A stretch of DNA of 64,000 bases from Dehalococcoidia bacterium (GTDB taxonomy: Bacteria; Chloroflexota; Dehalococcoidia; Tepidiformales; Tepidiformaceae), in the NCBI GenBank assembly GCA_020847985.1, contig JADLBC010000008.1, forward strand, positions 372,001-436,000, given 5' to 3'. A program made the position numbers and the translations under genes. Below, piece by piece: positions 51,294 to 60,998 of this stretch. The number at the start of each line of letters is the position of its first letter. Position 1 is the stretch's first letter. The notes beneath the pieces are model-generated. The model made no database searches. It was not told the origin of the DNA and was given only the letters and a program-made list of their open reading frames with translations.

Positions 51294-52738
51294 CCACCCG
51301 CCGCGAACTCGTCGCCCGCCTCGCCGCCATCTGCGGCGCCCCGAACGTCGTCTGGCGCCGCGAAGACCTCCTCGTCTACGAATACGACGGCACCATCGAA
51401 CGCAAACAACCGTACGCCGTCGTCTTCCCCGCCGATGCCTCCGAGACGGCCGCCGTCGTTCGCCTCTGCAACGAACTGGGGATGCCCGTCACGCCGCGCG
51501 GCGCGGGCACCGGCCTCTCGGGCGGCTCCGTTCCCACCCGCCGCGGCGTCGTCATCGGCACCAGCCGCATGCGCCGCATCCTCGAAATCGACCCCGCGAA
51601 CCGCATCGCCGTCGTCGAGCCCGGCCTCCCGAACATCCAGCTTTCGGAGGCGGCGGCCGCGCACGGTCTCTTCTACGCCCCGGACCCCAGCAGCCAGAAG
51701 GCCTGCACCATCGGTGGCAACGTCGCCGAGAACGCCGGCGGTCCCCACTGCCTCGCGCTCGGCGTCACCCAGAACCACGTCCTCGGGCTCGAAGTCGTCA
51801 CCGCCGGGGGCGACATCACCTGGCTCGGCGGCCGCGTGCCCGATGCCTTCGGATACGATCTCCGGGGCGCCTTCATCGGCAGCGAAGGCACCCTCGGAAT
51901 CGTCACGAAAGTCGTTTGCCGCCTTGTGCCCCTGCCCGCGAGCGTGGTCACCCTGCTCGCCATCTTCGACACGGTGCAGGAAGCAAGCGCGACTGTCTCC
52001 GCCATCATCGCCGCCGGCATGATTCCCGCCGCCATGGAGATGATGGACCGCCTCACCCTCCAGGCCGCCGAGGCCGGGCTCCGCTGCGGCTATCCCGCCG
52101 ACGCGGGCGCTGTCCTCTTGCTCGAACTCGATGGTCTCCCCGAAGTCGTCGGTCCACAGGCCGCCAGCGCCCGCGCCGAGTGCCTCGAACGCGGCGCCAC
52201 CGAAGTCCGCGAAGCCCGCTCCGCCGGCGAACGCGAACTCCTCTGGAAGGGGCGCAAGGGCGCCATCGGCGCGCTCGGCTGGATCGCCCCCAATTACTAC
52301 ATCCTCGATGGCGTCGTCCCCCGCTCGAAGCTCGTCGACGTGATGGCGAGTGTCTCCGCCATCAGCGACGCCCACGGCCTCCAGTGCGCCAACGTCTTCC
52401 ACGCCGGGGACGGCAACCTCCATCCCCTCATCCTCTTTGATGAGCGAGTGCCCGGCGCCAAGGATCGCGTCCTCGCCGCCGGCGCCGAGATCATGCGGGC
52501 CTGCGTCGAGGCTGGCGGCTCGCTCAGCGGCGAACACGGCATCGGCTACGAAAAGCAGCGCTTCATGCCCTGGCTCTATTCCGAAACCGACCTCGAACAC
52601 ATGGGCCGCATCCGTGCCGTCTTCGGCAACGAAGGCGACTTCAATCCTTGCAAGCTTCTGCCCGCCGGCACCGGCTGCGGCGAAATGGCGCACCAGGAAC
52701 AGGCCCTCCGCGCCGCCGGGCCCGATGCCTATGTCTGA
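51290..52738 (+). CDS. glcD: Glycolate/D-lactate oxidase FAD-binding subunit GlcD
   Basis: 482-residue flavoprotein oxidising glycolate to glyoxylate (or D-lactate to pyruvate). The FAD-binding PCMH segment is [20 protein letters not shown], then [20 protein letters not shown] and [12 protein letters not shown]. The C-terminal cap has [18 protein letters not shown] and [14 protein letters not shown] with the active-site histidines. Normal length. Coupled to the fur-family gene upstream; the next gene, glcE, starts inside its 3' end. Confidence 0.93.
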   Translation: MTTRRELVARLAAICGAPNVVWRREDLLVYEYDGTIERKQPYAVVFPADASETAAVVRLCNELGMPVTPRGAGTGLSGGSVPTRRGVVIGTSRMRRILEIDPANRIAVVEPGLPNIQLSEAAAAHGLFYAPDPSSQKACTIGGNVAENAGGPHCLALGVTQNHVLGLEVVTAGGDITWLGGRVPDAFGYDLRGAFIGSEGTLGIVTKVVCRLVPLPASVVTLLAIFDTVQEASATVSAIIAAGMIPAAMEMMDRLTLQAAEAGLRCGYPADAGAVLLLELDGLPEVVGPQAASARAECLERGATEVREARSAGERELLWKGRKGAIGALGWIAPNYYILDGVVPRSKLVDVMASVSAISDAHGLQCANVFHAGDGNLHPLILFDERVPGAKDRVLAAGAEIMRACVEAGGSLSGEHGIGYEKQRFMPWLYSETDLEHMGRIRAVFGNEGDFNPCKLLPAGTGCGEMAHQEQALRAAGPDAYV

Positions 52739-53900
52739 CCACGAAATCCTCGTCTCCGGCCACGCTCCCGAATCCATGCTCGTCCCCCGTTCACTCGACG
52801 AACTTCGCGCGCTGGTCACTGCCCCGGACCGGCTCACCCTCGTGCCCTCCGGCGGCCGCACCGCGCTCGACCTCGGTGACGCTCCCGCCCGGCCGTTCGC
52901 GCTCCTGGATTTGCGCCAGGCCCTCGGCGGCGAACTCGACCACCAGGCCGATGACCTCACCCTCGTCGCCCCCGCGGGCATGACACTCGCCGAGATCGAC
53001 GCCGCCCTCCGCCCCTCGGGGCAATTCCTCCCGCTGGACCCGCCGCTCGCGCCCTCGGCCACGATTGGCGGCGTCGTCGCGGCGGGCGCCGGTGGCCCCC
53101 TTCGCACCCGCCACGGCATCCCCCGCGACGCCGTCATCGGCATGACCGTCCTCCGCGCCGATGGTGAACTGGTTCGCGCCGGCGGCCGCGTGGTCAAGAA
53201 CGTCACCGGCTACGACATGATGCGGCTCTGGTGCGGCTCCTTCGGCACGCTCGGCATCATCACCAGCGTCGCCCTCCGCGTCCTCCCGCGCCCCGACACC
53301 ATCGATCTCGTCGCGGACCTTGCCGGGGCCTCCCCCGCGGCGCTCGCCGCGAGCCTCGCCGCCGCCGACATTCGCCCCGAGATCCTCGACGTCATCGAAT
53401 CCGGTGGCCATGCCACCGCGCTGCTTCGCGTGCACGCCCTCGCCGCCGATGCCACCGTCCGCGCGACCCCTTCGCTCCACTGGAAACCCGCCGGACCCGA
53501 GATGTACGAATCCGCGCGCGACCTCGGCGCCGGGCCTGGTACCGCCTTCGCCATCCGCATCGCCGCACTCCCGGCGCACGTCGACGGTCTGCTCATCGCG
53601 CTCCGCGAGCACGCACCCACGGAGATGGTCGCGCGCCCCTTCGTTGGCTCGATCCGCGCAGCCTGGTCCGCGTCCGGCCTGCCGCCCCTGCGTACCATCG
53701 CCCCGGCCGTCGAGGCGCTCCGCACGCAGGTGCGCGGCGAAGGCGGCTCCGTGCTCGTCGAGCGCATGCCGCACACCTTCCGCGGCGGCCTCGACGCCTG
53801 GGGCGAACCCCCACCCTCGTTCGAACTCATGCGCCGAACGAAGGACGCCTACGACCCGGGAGGGCGATTCAGTGCCGGGAGGTTCATCGGTGGCATCTAG
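52731..53900 (+). CDS. glcE: Glycolate oxidase FAD-binding subunit GlcE
   Basis: 389 residues, the smaller FAD-binding subunit. The FAD segment is [16 protein letters not shown] and [20 protein letters not shown], with [20 protein letters not shown] typical of GlcE. The C-terminal [12 protein letters not shown] is the usual ending. ATG 52731 overlaps glcD by eight bases; ATG 52725 is two codons earlier and equally possible. Forms a complex with GlcD and GlcF. Confidence 0.92.
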   Translation: MSDHEILVSGHAPESMLVPRSLDELRALVTAPDRLTLVPSGGRTALDLGDAPARPFALLDLRQALGGELDHQADDLTLVAPAGMTLAEIDAALRPSGQFLPLDPPLAPSATIGGVVAAGAGGPLRTRHGIPRDAVIGMTVLRADGELVRAGGRVVKNVTGYDMMRLWCGSFGTLGIITSVALRVLPRPDTIDLVADLAGASPAALAASLAAADIRPEILDVIESGGHATALLRVHALAADATVRATPSLHWKPAGPEMYESARDLGAGPGTAFAIRIAALPAHVDGLLIALREHAPTEMVARPFVGSIRAAWSASGLPPLRTIAPAVEALRTQVRGEGGSVLVERMPHTFRGGLDAWGEPPPSFELMRRTKDAYDPGGRFSAGRFIGGI

Positions 53901-55179
53901 CCCGTGGCCCCTTCCCGCCGACGCCCCCTCCGCCGCGGACCTCTCGCGCTGCGTCCATTGCGGCCTCTGCATCAACGCCTGCCCGACCTTCGCCGTCACC
54001 GGTCTCGAAGCCGAATCGCCGCGCGGCCGCATCGCCCTCGCCCGTGCCGTGGACGAAGGGGTCATCCCCCTGACCGCCGCCGTGCAATCGCATTGGGACC
54101 TCTGCCTCCAGTGCCGCGCCTGCGAAGCCGTCTGCCCGAGCGGCGTCGCCTACGGCCGCATCATCGAGCATGTGAAGGCCCAGGTGGCCGCCGCGCCCGC
54201 GAAAGACGCCGCGCCGCGCCGCCTGCGCCGCTTCCTCCTCCGCAACGTCGTCGCCCGGCCGCGAGTGCTCGCCGCGGTGGTCGCTCCCGCGCGCTGGTGG
54301 GCGGGCTCCCTCCCGCGGCGGGCCCTCCGCAAATCGGGTGCGAAATGGCTGCCATCGCGCCTCGCCGCGATGGAGGCGCAGCTTCCCCGGCATCCGGGGC
54401 GCCCGCTGCGCGCGGGTGATTCGCTGCCCGTGCCCGGCGAGGCTTCCACCGAGGCCGTTCTCTTTACCGGTTGCGTCATGGGCGAACTCTTCGGCGGCGT
54501 CCATCGCGCCACCGCCAGCGTGCTCGCCCGCCGCGGCGTTCGCGCCATCGCCGTCGAAGGCCAGGGATGCTGCGGCGCCCTCCACGCCCACGACGGCGAC
54601 CTCGCCTTCGCCCGCGACCTCGCCCGGCGCAACATCGACGCCCTTCCCGGCGATGACCCCATCATCGTCAACTCCGCCGGTTGCGGCGCCGCCATGAAGG
54701 AATACGGCCAACTCCTGCACGCCGACCCGCGCTACGCCGATCGCGCCGCCGCCTTCGCCGCCCGCGTGCGCGATTTCTCCGAATTCGTCGCCGCCCTCGA
54801 TACGCCCGCCGCCGGCCATTTCCCCGCGCGCGTCGCCTACCAGGATGCGTGCCATCTCGCGCATGCCCAGCGCATCCGCGAGCAGCCGCGCGCACTTCTC
54901 CGCGCCATCGCAGGCTGTGACCTCGTCGAAACCCCCGGCGCCGACCTTTGCTGCGGGGCGGCCGGCATTTACAGCCTCGTCGAGCCCGGCATGTCCGCGG
55001 CCCTCCGCACGCGAAAGGCGGACGCCTTCCGTGATTCCGCGCCCGATGTCATCGTCACCGCGAACCCGGGCTGCCAGATGCAGTACGAGGCCGCCGTCCG
55101 CGAAGCCGGCATCGATGCGCGCGTCATGCACCTCGCCGAGGCACTGGACGAAGCCGAACGACGCGCGCCGCGCGCCTGA
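53890..55179 (+). CDS. glcF: Glycolate oxidase iron-sulfur subunit GlcF
   Basis: 429 residues. Two 4Fe-4S ferredoxin motifs: [12 protein letters not shown] (~20-31) and [12 protein letters not shown] (~70-81). Two CCG (heterodisulfide-reductase-like) domains follow: [16 protein letters not shown], then [20 protein letters not shown] and [13 protein letters not shown]. It carries electrons from GlcD/GlcE to the quinone pool. The start is GTG 53890, because GGGAGG (53877-53882) lies seven bases upstream; it overlaps the glcE stop. Confidence 0.92.
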   Translation: MASSPWPLPADAPSAADLSRCVHCGLCINACPTFAVTGLEAESPRGRIALARAVDEGVIPLTAAVQSHWDLCLQCRACEAVCPSGVAYGRIIEHVKAQVAAAPAKDAAPRRLRRFLLRNVVARPRVLAAVVAPARWWAGSLPRRALRKSGAKWLPSRLAAMEAQLPRHPGRPLRAGDSLPVPGEASTEAVLFTGCVMGELFGGVHRATASVLARRGVRAIAVEGQGCCGALHAHDGDLAFARDLARRNIDALPGDDPIIVNSAGCGAAMKEYGQLLHADPRYADRAAAFAARVRDFSEFVAALDTPAAGHFPARVAYQDACHLAHAQRIREQPRALLRAIAGCDLVETPGADLCCGAAGIYSLVEPGMSAALRTRKADAFRDSAPDVIVTANPGCQMQYEAAVREAGIDARVMHLAEALDEAERRAPRA

Positions 55180-55245
55180 ATCCGCCCCCATGCCCATGTG
55201 GCGAGTGCAAGAAGTGGATGTTTCGCGAGGATTTCTCGAGGGGGA

Positions 55246-55274
55246 TTCGCTTTGCGCGGCCGGAGGACTATCAT
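55246..55274 (+). promoter_or_regulatory. Possible thiolase promoter
   Basis: TATCAT (55269-55274) is a fair -10 element; TTCGCT (55246-55251) lies 17 bases upstream as a weak -35. The thiolase start is 52 bases downstream, with the ribosome binding site AGAAGGA (55313-55319). Confidence 0.35.
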
Positions 55275-55325
55275 GACCGGCGATCACGTACCGGCGGGTA
55301 TGGAACACCGCCAGAAGGAACATCA

Positions 55326-56633
55326 TTGGAACTGCAGAACGCCGTCATCGTTGATGGGGCTCGCTCGGCCTTCGGCCGTGGCGGCCGCGGCAAGCTCGTC
55401 GCCACCCGCCTCGATGAGGCTGGCGCGAGCGTCGTTCGGGCACTTCTCGACCGCAACCCCAAGGTTCGCGCCGAGATGATCGAGGACATCGCGATGGGGA
55501 ACGTCGGCGGCGCCGGCGAACTCGCCGGCATTGGCGCCGACACCGTTGCGCGCCTCGCAGGCCTCCCCTCCGAGATCTCCGCCATGGACACCAATCGCCA
55601 GTGCGGCTCCTCCATGGAGACCCTCCACCGCATCGCCCAGTCCATCATGGTCGGCGCCACCGAGTGCGGCATCGCCCTCGGCATCGAGCGCATGGGCCGC
55701 CAGCTTGGCGGCGGCGGCGGCGCCCGCGCCACCACCCGCATCACCGAATTCAACAAGCGCCGCCTTGAGCAGACCCCGCTCCAGCGCAACATGGCCTACA
55801 ACCACTTCGAGGACTTCAGCGTCGCCTTCCAGGACGAAATCCTCGACTACTCCCCCGTCCTCTCCATGACCCAGACGGCCCAGAACGTCGCCGAAGTCTA
55901 CGGCCTCTCCCGCGAGGAGATGGACGCCTTCTCCGCCGAGAGCCACCGCAAGGCCGTCGCCGCCTACGAGAAGGGCATCTACAAGGACGAAATCATCCCC
56001 CTCGAAGTCGAAGAGCCCGTCTTCGACGCCGAAGGCAACTGGGTCGAAGCCGAGCGCGGCAAGACCATCGTCTTCGAGCGCGATGAGTGCATTCGCCCCG
56101 GCACCAATGTCGAGACCCTCGGCGCCCTCCCGGCCGTCAAGGGCATCGTCAGCCCCACCGGCAGCGAGCTTCGCATCACCGCCGGCAACGCCTGCCCGAC
56201 CAACGACGGCGTCAGCGCCGCCCTCATCATGAGCGAGAAGAAGGCCCTCGAACTCGGCCTCGAGCCCCTCGCCCGCCTCGTCGGCTTCGGCATCGCCGGC
56301 ATCAAGCCGCAGGTCATGGGCCTTGGCCCGATCCCTTCGACCAAGAAGGCCCTGCGCCACGCCGGCATCACCGCCGACCAAATCGACCGCGTCGAGTTCA
56401 ACGAAGCCTTCGCCGCCCAGGTCATCCCGTCCTGCCGCGACCTTGGCATCCCGCTGGACCGCGTGAACGTGAACGGCGGCTCGATCGCCATCGGCCACCC
56501 CCTCGGCGCCACCGGCGCCCGCCTCGTCCTCACCGTCGCCCACGAGCTTCGCCGCAGCGGCGGCCGCTACGGCCTCGCCACCCAGTGCATCGGCGCCGGC
56601 ATGGGCATCAGCACGATCATCGAGCGCATCTAG
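55326..56633 (+). CDS. Thiolase (acetyl-CoA acetyltransferase family)
   Basis: 435 residues. The nucleophilic cysteine region is DTNRQCGSSMETLHRIAQ, the His motif is NGGSIAIGHPLGATGAR, the second Cys motif is ATQCIGAGMG, and NEAFAAQV is present. It forms or cleaves 3-ketoacyl-CoA in fatty-acid oxidation or ketone metabolism. Slightly longer than typical (about 390), with an insert around GGGGGARATTRITEFNKRRL. The TTG at 55326 has AGAAGGA seven bases upstream; an earlier ATG at 55218 would add 36 unconserved residues. A strong terminator follows. Confidence 0.9.
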   Translation: MELQNAVIVDGARSAFGRGGRGKLVATRLDEAGASVVRALLDRNPKVRAEMIEDIAMGNVGGAGELAGIGADTVARLAGLPSEISAMDTNRQCGSSMETLHRIAQSIMVGATECGIALGIERMGRQLGGGGGARATTRITEFNKRRLEQTPLQRNMAYNHFEDFSVAFQDEILDYSPVLSMTQTAQNVAEVYGLSREEMDAFSAESHRKAVAAYEKGIYKDEIIPLEVEEPVFDAEGNWVEAERGKTIVFERDECIRPGTNVETLGALPAVKGIVSPTGSELRITAGNACPTNDGVSAALIMSEKKALELGLEPLARLVGFGIAGIKPQVMGLGPIPSTKKALRHAGITADQIDRVEFNEAFAAQVIPSCRDLGIPLDRVNVNGGSIAIGHPLGATGARLVLTVAHELRRSGGRYGLATQCIGAGMGISTIIERI

Positions 56634-56653
56634 CCCTCGGGTTCGGAACACGC

Positions 56654-56682
56654 AAAAGGGGGCCGGCAACGGCCCCCTTTTT
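56654..56682. terminator. Rho-independent terminator after the thiolase gene
   Basis: AAAAGGGGGCCG, loop GCAA, CGGCCCCCTTTT then T: a 12-bp perfect stem with GNRA-type loop and T-run, 20 bases after the thiolase stop. The A-run on the other side makes it work also for the convergent PAP2 gene at 56703. Confidence 0.93.
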
Positions 56683-56702
56683 CATGCCCCGCGTGAACCG
56701 CG

Positions 56703-57509
56703 TCAGAACGGCAGCCGCATCTCCCCGGCGTGGACGAACGCCCGCCGGACGAACCCCGCGTTCCGCGCCGTCCACCGCTCCCACGCCACCGAAATCCCCA
56801 GGCAGGCCATCACAATCGCCCCCCCGAGCACCATATCGAGGAAGCAGTGGTTCGCCGTGACCACAATCGCGTACCACATCCACGCCAGGAACAGGACCGC
56901 GCCCGCCCGCAGCCACGGCGATTTCCAACTCCACCACACCCCCACGGTCGCCAGCAGGATCCAGCCGAAGTGGTACGAAGGCACCGCCGCGTACCAGTTC
57001 GTCATCGCGCCCGGCTTCGAACCCCGCAATCCCTCCAGCGTGTCGCGAAAGCCCAGGTCCACCCCGGATTCCACCAGCAGGCGCGGCGGCGTCACCGGGT
57101 AGAGGATATAGAACGGCACCCCCACCAGCGCCGAAAGCAGCAGCGCGTTCCGCAGCACCCGGTACTTCCGCACGTTGTTGTGGAAGAATGCGAACCCCAG
57201 CACCGCCAGCAGCGGCAGGTGCAGGTTCAGGTACGTGAAGTCCGCCGCCCGCGTGAGCGCATCGTTCTCAATCGCCGCCCGTTGCCAGGCCGCTTCTTTG
57301 AACACCCCGATCGCCCGCTCGAACGCGATGATGTCCAGCGCGTTCGCCGTCGCGAGCGCGGGCCGGTCCGGCGGCAGCCCGCGCAGCAAGAAGTACCCCA
57401 CGAACAACGTGAGGAACACCCCCAGCTCGACGAGGTACAGAAGGAACGAGCCGGCCACTCCGCCAATCGGCCGTGCGCCGCGCGATACGTTCCGGGGTAC
57501 TGCCGCCAT
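56703..57509 (-). CDS. PAP2 superfamily (Aur1/Ipt1-like) membrane phosphatase or phosphotransferase
   Basis: 268 residues with about six membrane helices. The catalytic motifs are AAVPSYHFGWILL (S-x-H) and VTANHCFLDMVLGGAIV (H..D), the Aur1-like variant of the PAP2 signature. These enzymes act on lipid phosphates or transfer phosphoinositol/phosphate headgroups at the membrane. The first helix is SFLLYLVELGVFLTLFVGYF. Monocistronic and convergent with the thiolase gene; its start faces the noncoding region before ftsH. Confidence 0.85.
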   Translation of the reverse strand: MAAVPRNVSRGARPIGGVAGSFLLYLVELGVFLTLFVGYFLLRGLPPDRPALATANALDIIAFERAIGVFKEAAWQRAAIENDALTRAADFTYLNLHLPLLAVLGFAFFHNNVRKYRVLRNALLLSALVGVPFYILYPVTPPRLLVESGVDLGFRDTLEGLRGSKPGAMTNWYAAVPSYHFGWILLATVGVWWSWKSPWLRAGAVLFLAWMWYAIVVTANHCFLDMVLGGAIVMACLGISVAWERWTARNAGFVRRAFVHAGEMRLPF

Positions 57510-57937
57510 ACCCCGTCATCCTAGCGTCCGGTCATCCCTCGCGGGGCGCCTGCGCCTGCACGGCGCGCACCTGTCGCGGAACCGAAATACTCGCGCCCTG
57601 ATGGTTCAGCCGGGATGCAACGCGCGCCGGACGTCCGGGTGCTGCAGGTCCCGCCGTCATGCTCGGCCGCCGTCCCGCTGCCGGAGACTGCCTTTGAGGT
57701 TCTGCTACCCACCAGGAGGCCGACATCCCCCCTGCGTTTGGCCGGTCCCGCTGTCCCCGGCCTTGTCCATGGCGTCACCCTGGCAGGGGGCCCGCCCCGG
57801 CGGGGGAAGGGTGGGTAAGTTCCCTTATGGCGCCGAGGCCGCCTTTTCGCTCAAGATGGAGTGCAGGCGGGCCGTCAACGGTGCCGCTCGCGGTGTATAG
57901 AAGCTCTTTCCCCCTCCCCGGGAGGCCCCGGACGGTC
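57510..57937. other. Noncoding region before ftsH, possible structured RNA
   Basis: No protein frame here has credible codon use. The stretch contains CCGGACGTCCGG (57627-57638, a perfect palindrome), the hairpin GGCCGG..(11)..CCGGCC (about 57740-57762), and CCCGCC-CC-GGCGGG (57791-57804). The string ATACTCGCG at 57587-57595 recurs in the ftsH promoter (57942-57950) and could mark a second start site; an RNA from there to the last hairpin would be about 200 bases. I recognise no known RNA family by eye (not RNase P, tmRNA or SRP RNA). Confidence 0.35.
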
Positions 57938-57946
57938 TGCTATACT
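57938..57946 (+). promoter_or_regulatory. Extended -10 promoter of ftsH
   Basis: TGCTATACT is an extended -10 (TGn followed by TATACT, five of six consensus bases). Start of transcription would be about 57953, giving a ~37-base leader to the TTG at 57990. No clear -35 box, which is normal for extended -10 promoters. Confidence 0.6.
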
Positions 57947-57989
57947 CGCGATAGGCGCGGTTTACCCCACCGCTCACCGGAGTGGCTCA

Positions 57990-59993
57990 TTGTACTCTCG
58001 TTGGCTTCGCAACAGCTTCATCTACCTGCTCATCCTCGTTGCGGTCATCGCGGTCGTCTTCGCCTTCTTCAATGGCGGCGATGAACACCAGAAGGTTGCC
58101 TTCGGCCAGGTCGTCCAGGACGCCAAGGCCGGCCAGGTCGAAAAGATCGAGGTCAACGGCCGCGACCTCACCATCACCTACAGCGAAAAGCAGGACGGCA
58201 AGAACATCGTCAAGACCTCCAAGGTCGCTCAGAACACCGATGTTGCCCAGTTCCTCGCCGAACAGAACATCGCCCTGAGCCGCGCAGGCGCCACCAACGG
58301 CGCCGCCGTCGACCTTGAGTTCAAGGACAACTCCGGATTCGGCCCCTGGCTGGGTCTCCTTCTGAACCTGCTGCCCTTCCTCCTGTTCGGCCTCTTCCTG
58401 TTGCTCATCATGCGCCAGGCCCAGGGTTCGAACTCGCAGGCCATGAGCTTCGGCAAGAGCCGCGCCCGCCTCTTCACGGGTTCGAAGGTCACCGTCACCT
58501 TCGCCGATGTCGCCGGCGTCGATGAAGCCAAGGAAGAACTCGCCGAAGTCGTCGAGTTCCTCAAATACCCCGAGAAGTTCGCCGCCCTCGGCGCGCGCAT
58601 CCCCAAGGGCGTGCTCCTTGTCGGCCCTCCCGGCACCGGCAAGACGCTCCTCTCCCGCGCCGTCGCCGGCGAAGCGGGCGTGCCCTTCTTCAGCATCTCC
58701 GGTTCCGAATTCGTCGAAATGTTCGTTGGCGTCGGCGCCAGCCGCGTTCGCGACCTCTTCGACCAGGCCAAGAAGAACGCCCCCTGCATCGTCTTCGTCG
58801 ATGAAATCGACGCCGTCGGCCGCCAGCGCGGCGCCGGCCTCGGCGGCTCCCACGACGAGCGCGAGCAGACCCTGAACCAGATCCTCGTCGAAATGGACGG
58901 CTTCGATACCGGCACCAACGTCATCGTCATCGCCGCCACGAACCGCCCCGACATCCTCGATCCTGCCCTCCTTCGCCCGGGCCGCTTCGACCGCAAGGTC
59001 ATCCTCGATGCCCCCGACGTGAAGGGCCGCGAAGCCATCCTCGCCGTCCACACCAAGGGCAAGCCCATCGGCGAAGACGTGCGCGTGCCCGTGCTCGCCA
59101 AGTCCACCCCCGGCTTCAGCGGCGCCGACCTGGCCAACCTCGTCAACGAGGCCGCCATCCTCGCCGCCCGCCGCAACAAGAAGATCATCACCATGACCGA
59201 GTTCGAAGAGGCCGTGGACCGCGTCATCGCCGGCCCCGAGCGCAAGAGCCGCGTCATGACTCCGCACGAAAAGCGCCTCACCGCGTACCACGAAGGCGGC
59301 CACACCGTCGTCGCCCACTTCATGGAGCACCACGACCCGCCCCACAAGGTCACCATCGTCTCCCGCGGCATGGCCGGCGGCTACACCCGCTTCCTCCCCG
59401 ACGAGGAATCGCACTACCGCACGCGCAGCATGTTCCGCGACCAGCTCTGCACCGCGCTCGGCGGCCACGCCGCCGAAGAGCTCATCTTCGGCGAAGCCTC
59501 CACCGGCCCCTCGAACGACATCGAGCAGGTCACCCGCATCGCCCGCGCCATGGTCACCCGTTGGGGCATGAGCGAGCGCCTCGGGCCCCGCACCTTCGGC
59601 AAGACCGAGGAGATGGTCTTCCTTGGCCGCGAAATCGCCGAGACCCGCAACTACAGCGAGAAGATCGCCGAGGAGATCGACGACGAAGTCCGCCGCCTCA
59701 TCGAAGAGGCCCAGGAACGCGCGCGCAATATCCTCCGCGAACACCGCGCCGTCCTCGATAAGCTCGCCGTCGTCCTCCTCGAGGTCGAAACCCTCGAAGG
59801 CGAGACGCTGACGAAGCTGCTCAACAGCGACCCCAACGACCCGTGGCCGCCCCCGGGCGAGCCCCGCGCGCCCGAGCCGCCGGCCCCGCCGCGCCCCACC
59901 GAGGACACGCCGCGCCGGCCCAGCTTCGAGCCCAAGCCCGGCGGCCTCGCATGGGAAGGTGGGAACCAGGCCCGCATGGACGGCGGCTCCTAG
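57990..59993 (+). CDS. ftsH: ATP-dependent zinc metalloprotease FtsH
   Basis: 667-residue membrane-bound AAA+ protease that degrades misfolded membrane and regulatory proteins as a hexamer. Membrane helix 1 [19 protein letters not shown] (~9-27), periplasmic domain, helix 2 [20 protein letters not shown] (~113-135). Walker A GPPGTGKT, Walker [13 protein letters not shown], and SRH region [20 protein letters not shown]. The zinc site is HEGGH (HExxH) with the third ligand in [12 protein letters not shown]. The C-terminal ~50 residues are proline-rich. The start is TTG 57990, with GGAG eight bases upstream; no in-frame ATG is close. Confidence 0.96.
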   Translation: MYSRWLRNSFIYLLILVAVIAVVFAFFNGGDEHQKVAFGQVVQDAKAGQVEKIEVNGRDLTITYSEKQDGKNIVKTSKVAQNTDVAQFLAEQNIALSRAGATNGAAVDLEFKDNSGFGPWLGLLLNLLPFLLFGLFLLLIMRQAQGSNSQAMSFGKSRARLFTGSKVTVTFADVAGVDEAKEELAEVVEFLKYPEKFAALGARIPKGVLLVGPPGTGKTLLSRAVAGEAGVPFFSISGSEFVEMFVGVGASRVRDLFDQAKKNAPCIVFVDEIDAVGRQRGAGLGGSHDEREQTLNQILVEMDGFDTGTNVIVIAATNRPDILDPALLRPGRFDRKVILDAPDVKGREAILAVHTKGKPIGEDVRVPVLAKSTPGFSGADLANLVNEAAILAARRNKKIITMTEFEEAVDRVIAGPERKSRVMTPHEKRLTAYHEGGHTVVAHFMEHHDPPHKVTIVSRGMAGGYTRFLPDEESHYRTRSMFRDQLCTALGGHAAEELIFGEASTGPSNDIEQVTRIARAMVTRWGMSERLGPRTFGKTEEMVFLGREIAETRNYSEKIAEEIDDEVRRLIEEAQERARNILREHRAVLDKLAVVLLEVETLEGETLTKLLNSDPNDPWPPPGEPRAPEPPAPPRPTEDTPRRPSFEPKPGGLAWEGGNQARMDGGS

Positions 59994-60038
59994 GCCCGCG
60001 CGCACACACCACCGCAAGGGACCACGGGCCGCCATTCG

Positions 60039-60068
60039 TTGACCCAACCGGCGGCCCACCCCTAGACT
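60039..60068 (+). promoter_or_regulatory. Promoter of rplU-rpmA-rpmE
   Basis: TTGACC (60039-60044), 18-base spacer, TAGACT (60063-60068): the best sigma-70 match in the window. Start of transcription is expected at about 60075, within the leader hairpin described next. Confidence 0.75.
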
Positions 60069-60071
60069 GAT

Positions 60072-60091
60072 AGACTGTCCACGGACTGTCT
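60072..60091 (+). promoter_or_regulatory. Leader hairpin before rplU (possible L21 autoregulatory site)
   Basis: AGACTGTCC-AC-GGACTGTCT forms a 9-bp stem with one T-T mismatch, immediately followed by the ribosome binding site GGAG (60092-60095) and the ATG at 60103. Repeats of AGACTG precede it. L21 leaders are known autoregulatory RNAs in other phyla; this one is not an obvious homologue, so the role is inference. Confidence 0.45.
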
Positions 60092-60102
60092 GGAGATTCG
60101 AA

Positions 60103-60414
60103 ATGGAAGCGATCGTTCGCGCCGACGGGCGTCAGTTGCGCCTCGTCGAGGGGCAGGAATTTGAAGTGGGCCGGGTCGATGGCGACCTCGGCGACACCGT
60201 CTCCTACGAGGTGCTCATGCTCCTCGATGGCGCCGATGTCACCGTCGGGACGCCCGTGGTGGAAGGTGCCTCCCTCAAGGCGCGCATCGCCCAGCACGGC
60301 CGCGCTCCCAAGATCCGGTTCATGAAGTACAAGAACAAGGTCCGCTACCGCCGGACCTTCGGCCATCGCCAGTACGTTACCCGGCTGGTGGTCGAGTCGA
60401 TCTCGAAGGGATAA
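60103..60414 (+). CDS. rplU: 50S ribosomal protein L21
   Basis: 103 residues, standard length. It starts [20 protein letters not shown]; the family core [20 protein letters not shown] and the signature [20 protein letters not shown] are present. RNA-binding protein of the large subunit. First gene of the rplU-rpmA-rpmE operon; four bases separate it from rpmA. Confidence 0.97.
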   Translation: MEAIVRADGRQLRLVEGQEFEVGRVDGDLGDTVSYEVLMLLDGADVTVGTPVVEGASLKARIAQHGRAPKIRFMKYKNKVRYRRTFGHRQYVTRLVVESISKG

Positions 60415-60418
60415 CGCG

Positions 60419-60700
60419 ATGGCACATAAGAAGGGCGTCAGCAGTTCCAAGAACGGCCGCGACAGCCAGAGCCAGCGGCTCGGCGTCAAGAAGTTCGATG
60501 GCGAGGTCGTCCAGCCCGGCGCGATCATCATCCGCCAGAAGGGCACCCGCTTCCATCCCGGCAACAACGTCGGGCTGGGCCGCGATTACACCATCTTCGC
60601 CCTCATCGATGGGCAGGTGAAGTTCGAGCCGTTCGCCAAGGGACGGCGCAAGAAGGTCAGCGTCTACGCCGCCCAGGTCGCGGCCGCCGCCACCGCCTGA
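60419..60700 (+). CDS. rpmA: 50S ribosomal protein L27
   Basis: 93 residues. [20 protein letters not shown] and [20 protein letters not shown] followed by [20 protein letters not shown] are the L27 hallmarks. There is no extended N-terminal leader of the kind cleaved in some Firmicutes. Its N-terminal tail reaches the peptidyl-transferase centre. The RBS AAGGG lies in the end of rplU. Confidence 0.97.
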   Translation: MAHKKGVSSSKNGRDSQSQRLGVKKFDGEVVQPGAIIIRQKGTRFHPGNNVGLGRDYTIFALIDGQVKFEPFAKGRRKKVSVYAAQVAAAATA

Positions 60701-60717
60701 ATCAGGAAGGAACCCCG

Positions 60718-60924
60718 GTGAAAGCCAACATCCACCCCAACTACGCCGACGCCACCATCCGGTGCAGCTGCGGAAACGAGATCCACACCCGTTCCACGCG
60801 CCAGACCGCCATGCACCTCGACGTCTGCAACGCCTGCCACCCCTTCTATACCGGTGAGCAGCGCATCGTCGATACCGCCGGGCGCGTCGAGCGGTTCAAC
60901 CGCCGCTTCAGCCGCGCTCGCTAG
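60718..60924 (+). CDS. rpmE: 50S ribosomal protein L31 (zinc-binding type)
   Basis: 68 residues starting at GTG 60718 with AGGAA upstream. [40 protein letters not shown] and the C-terminal [10 protein letters not shown] are diagnostic. Cysteines in CSC and CNAC are zinc ligands, so this is the zinc-containing (C+) paralogue. 17 bases after rpmA. Confidence 0.95.
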   Translation: MKANIHPNYADATIRCSCGNEIHTRSTRQTAMHLDVCNACHPFYTGEQRIVDTAGRVERFNRRFSRAR

Positions 60925-60948
60925 GCGGCAGACCACCACCGGACACAC

Positions 60949-60980
60949 ACGCGAGGGGCGCTCCGGCGCCCCTCACGCGT
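60949..60980 (+). other. Strong hairpin between rpmE and the DUF1385 gene
   Basis: ACGCG + AGGGGCGC, loop around TCCG, GCGCCCCT, a two-base bulge CA, then CGCGT: a 5+8-bp stem. No T-run follows, so it is more likely an attenuator or mRNA-stability element than a full terminator. Confidence 0.5.
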
Positions 60981-60998
60981 TCCGCGAGGGATCGGACC

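Noticed and set aside
57175-57900. Plus-strand open frame across the noncoding region before ftsH
   Set aside because: It begins antisense inside the PAP2 gene, shows Arg/Ser/Pro-rich composition and has no ribosome binding site.
57987-60059. 690-codon open frame antisense to ftsH
   Set aside because: Asp/Glu/Gly-rich shadow of a highly conserved gene; no start signal or domain.
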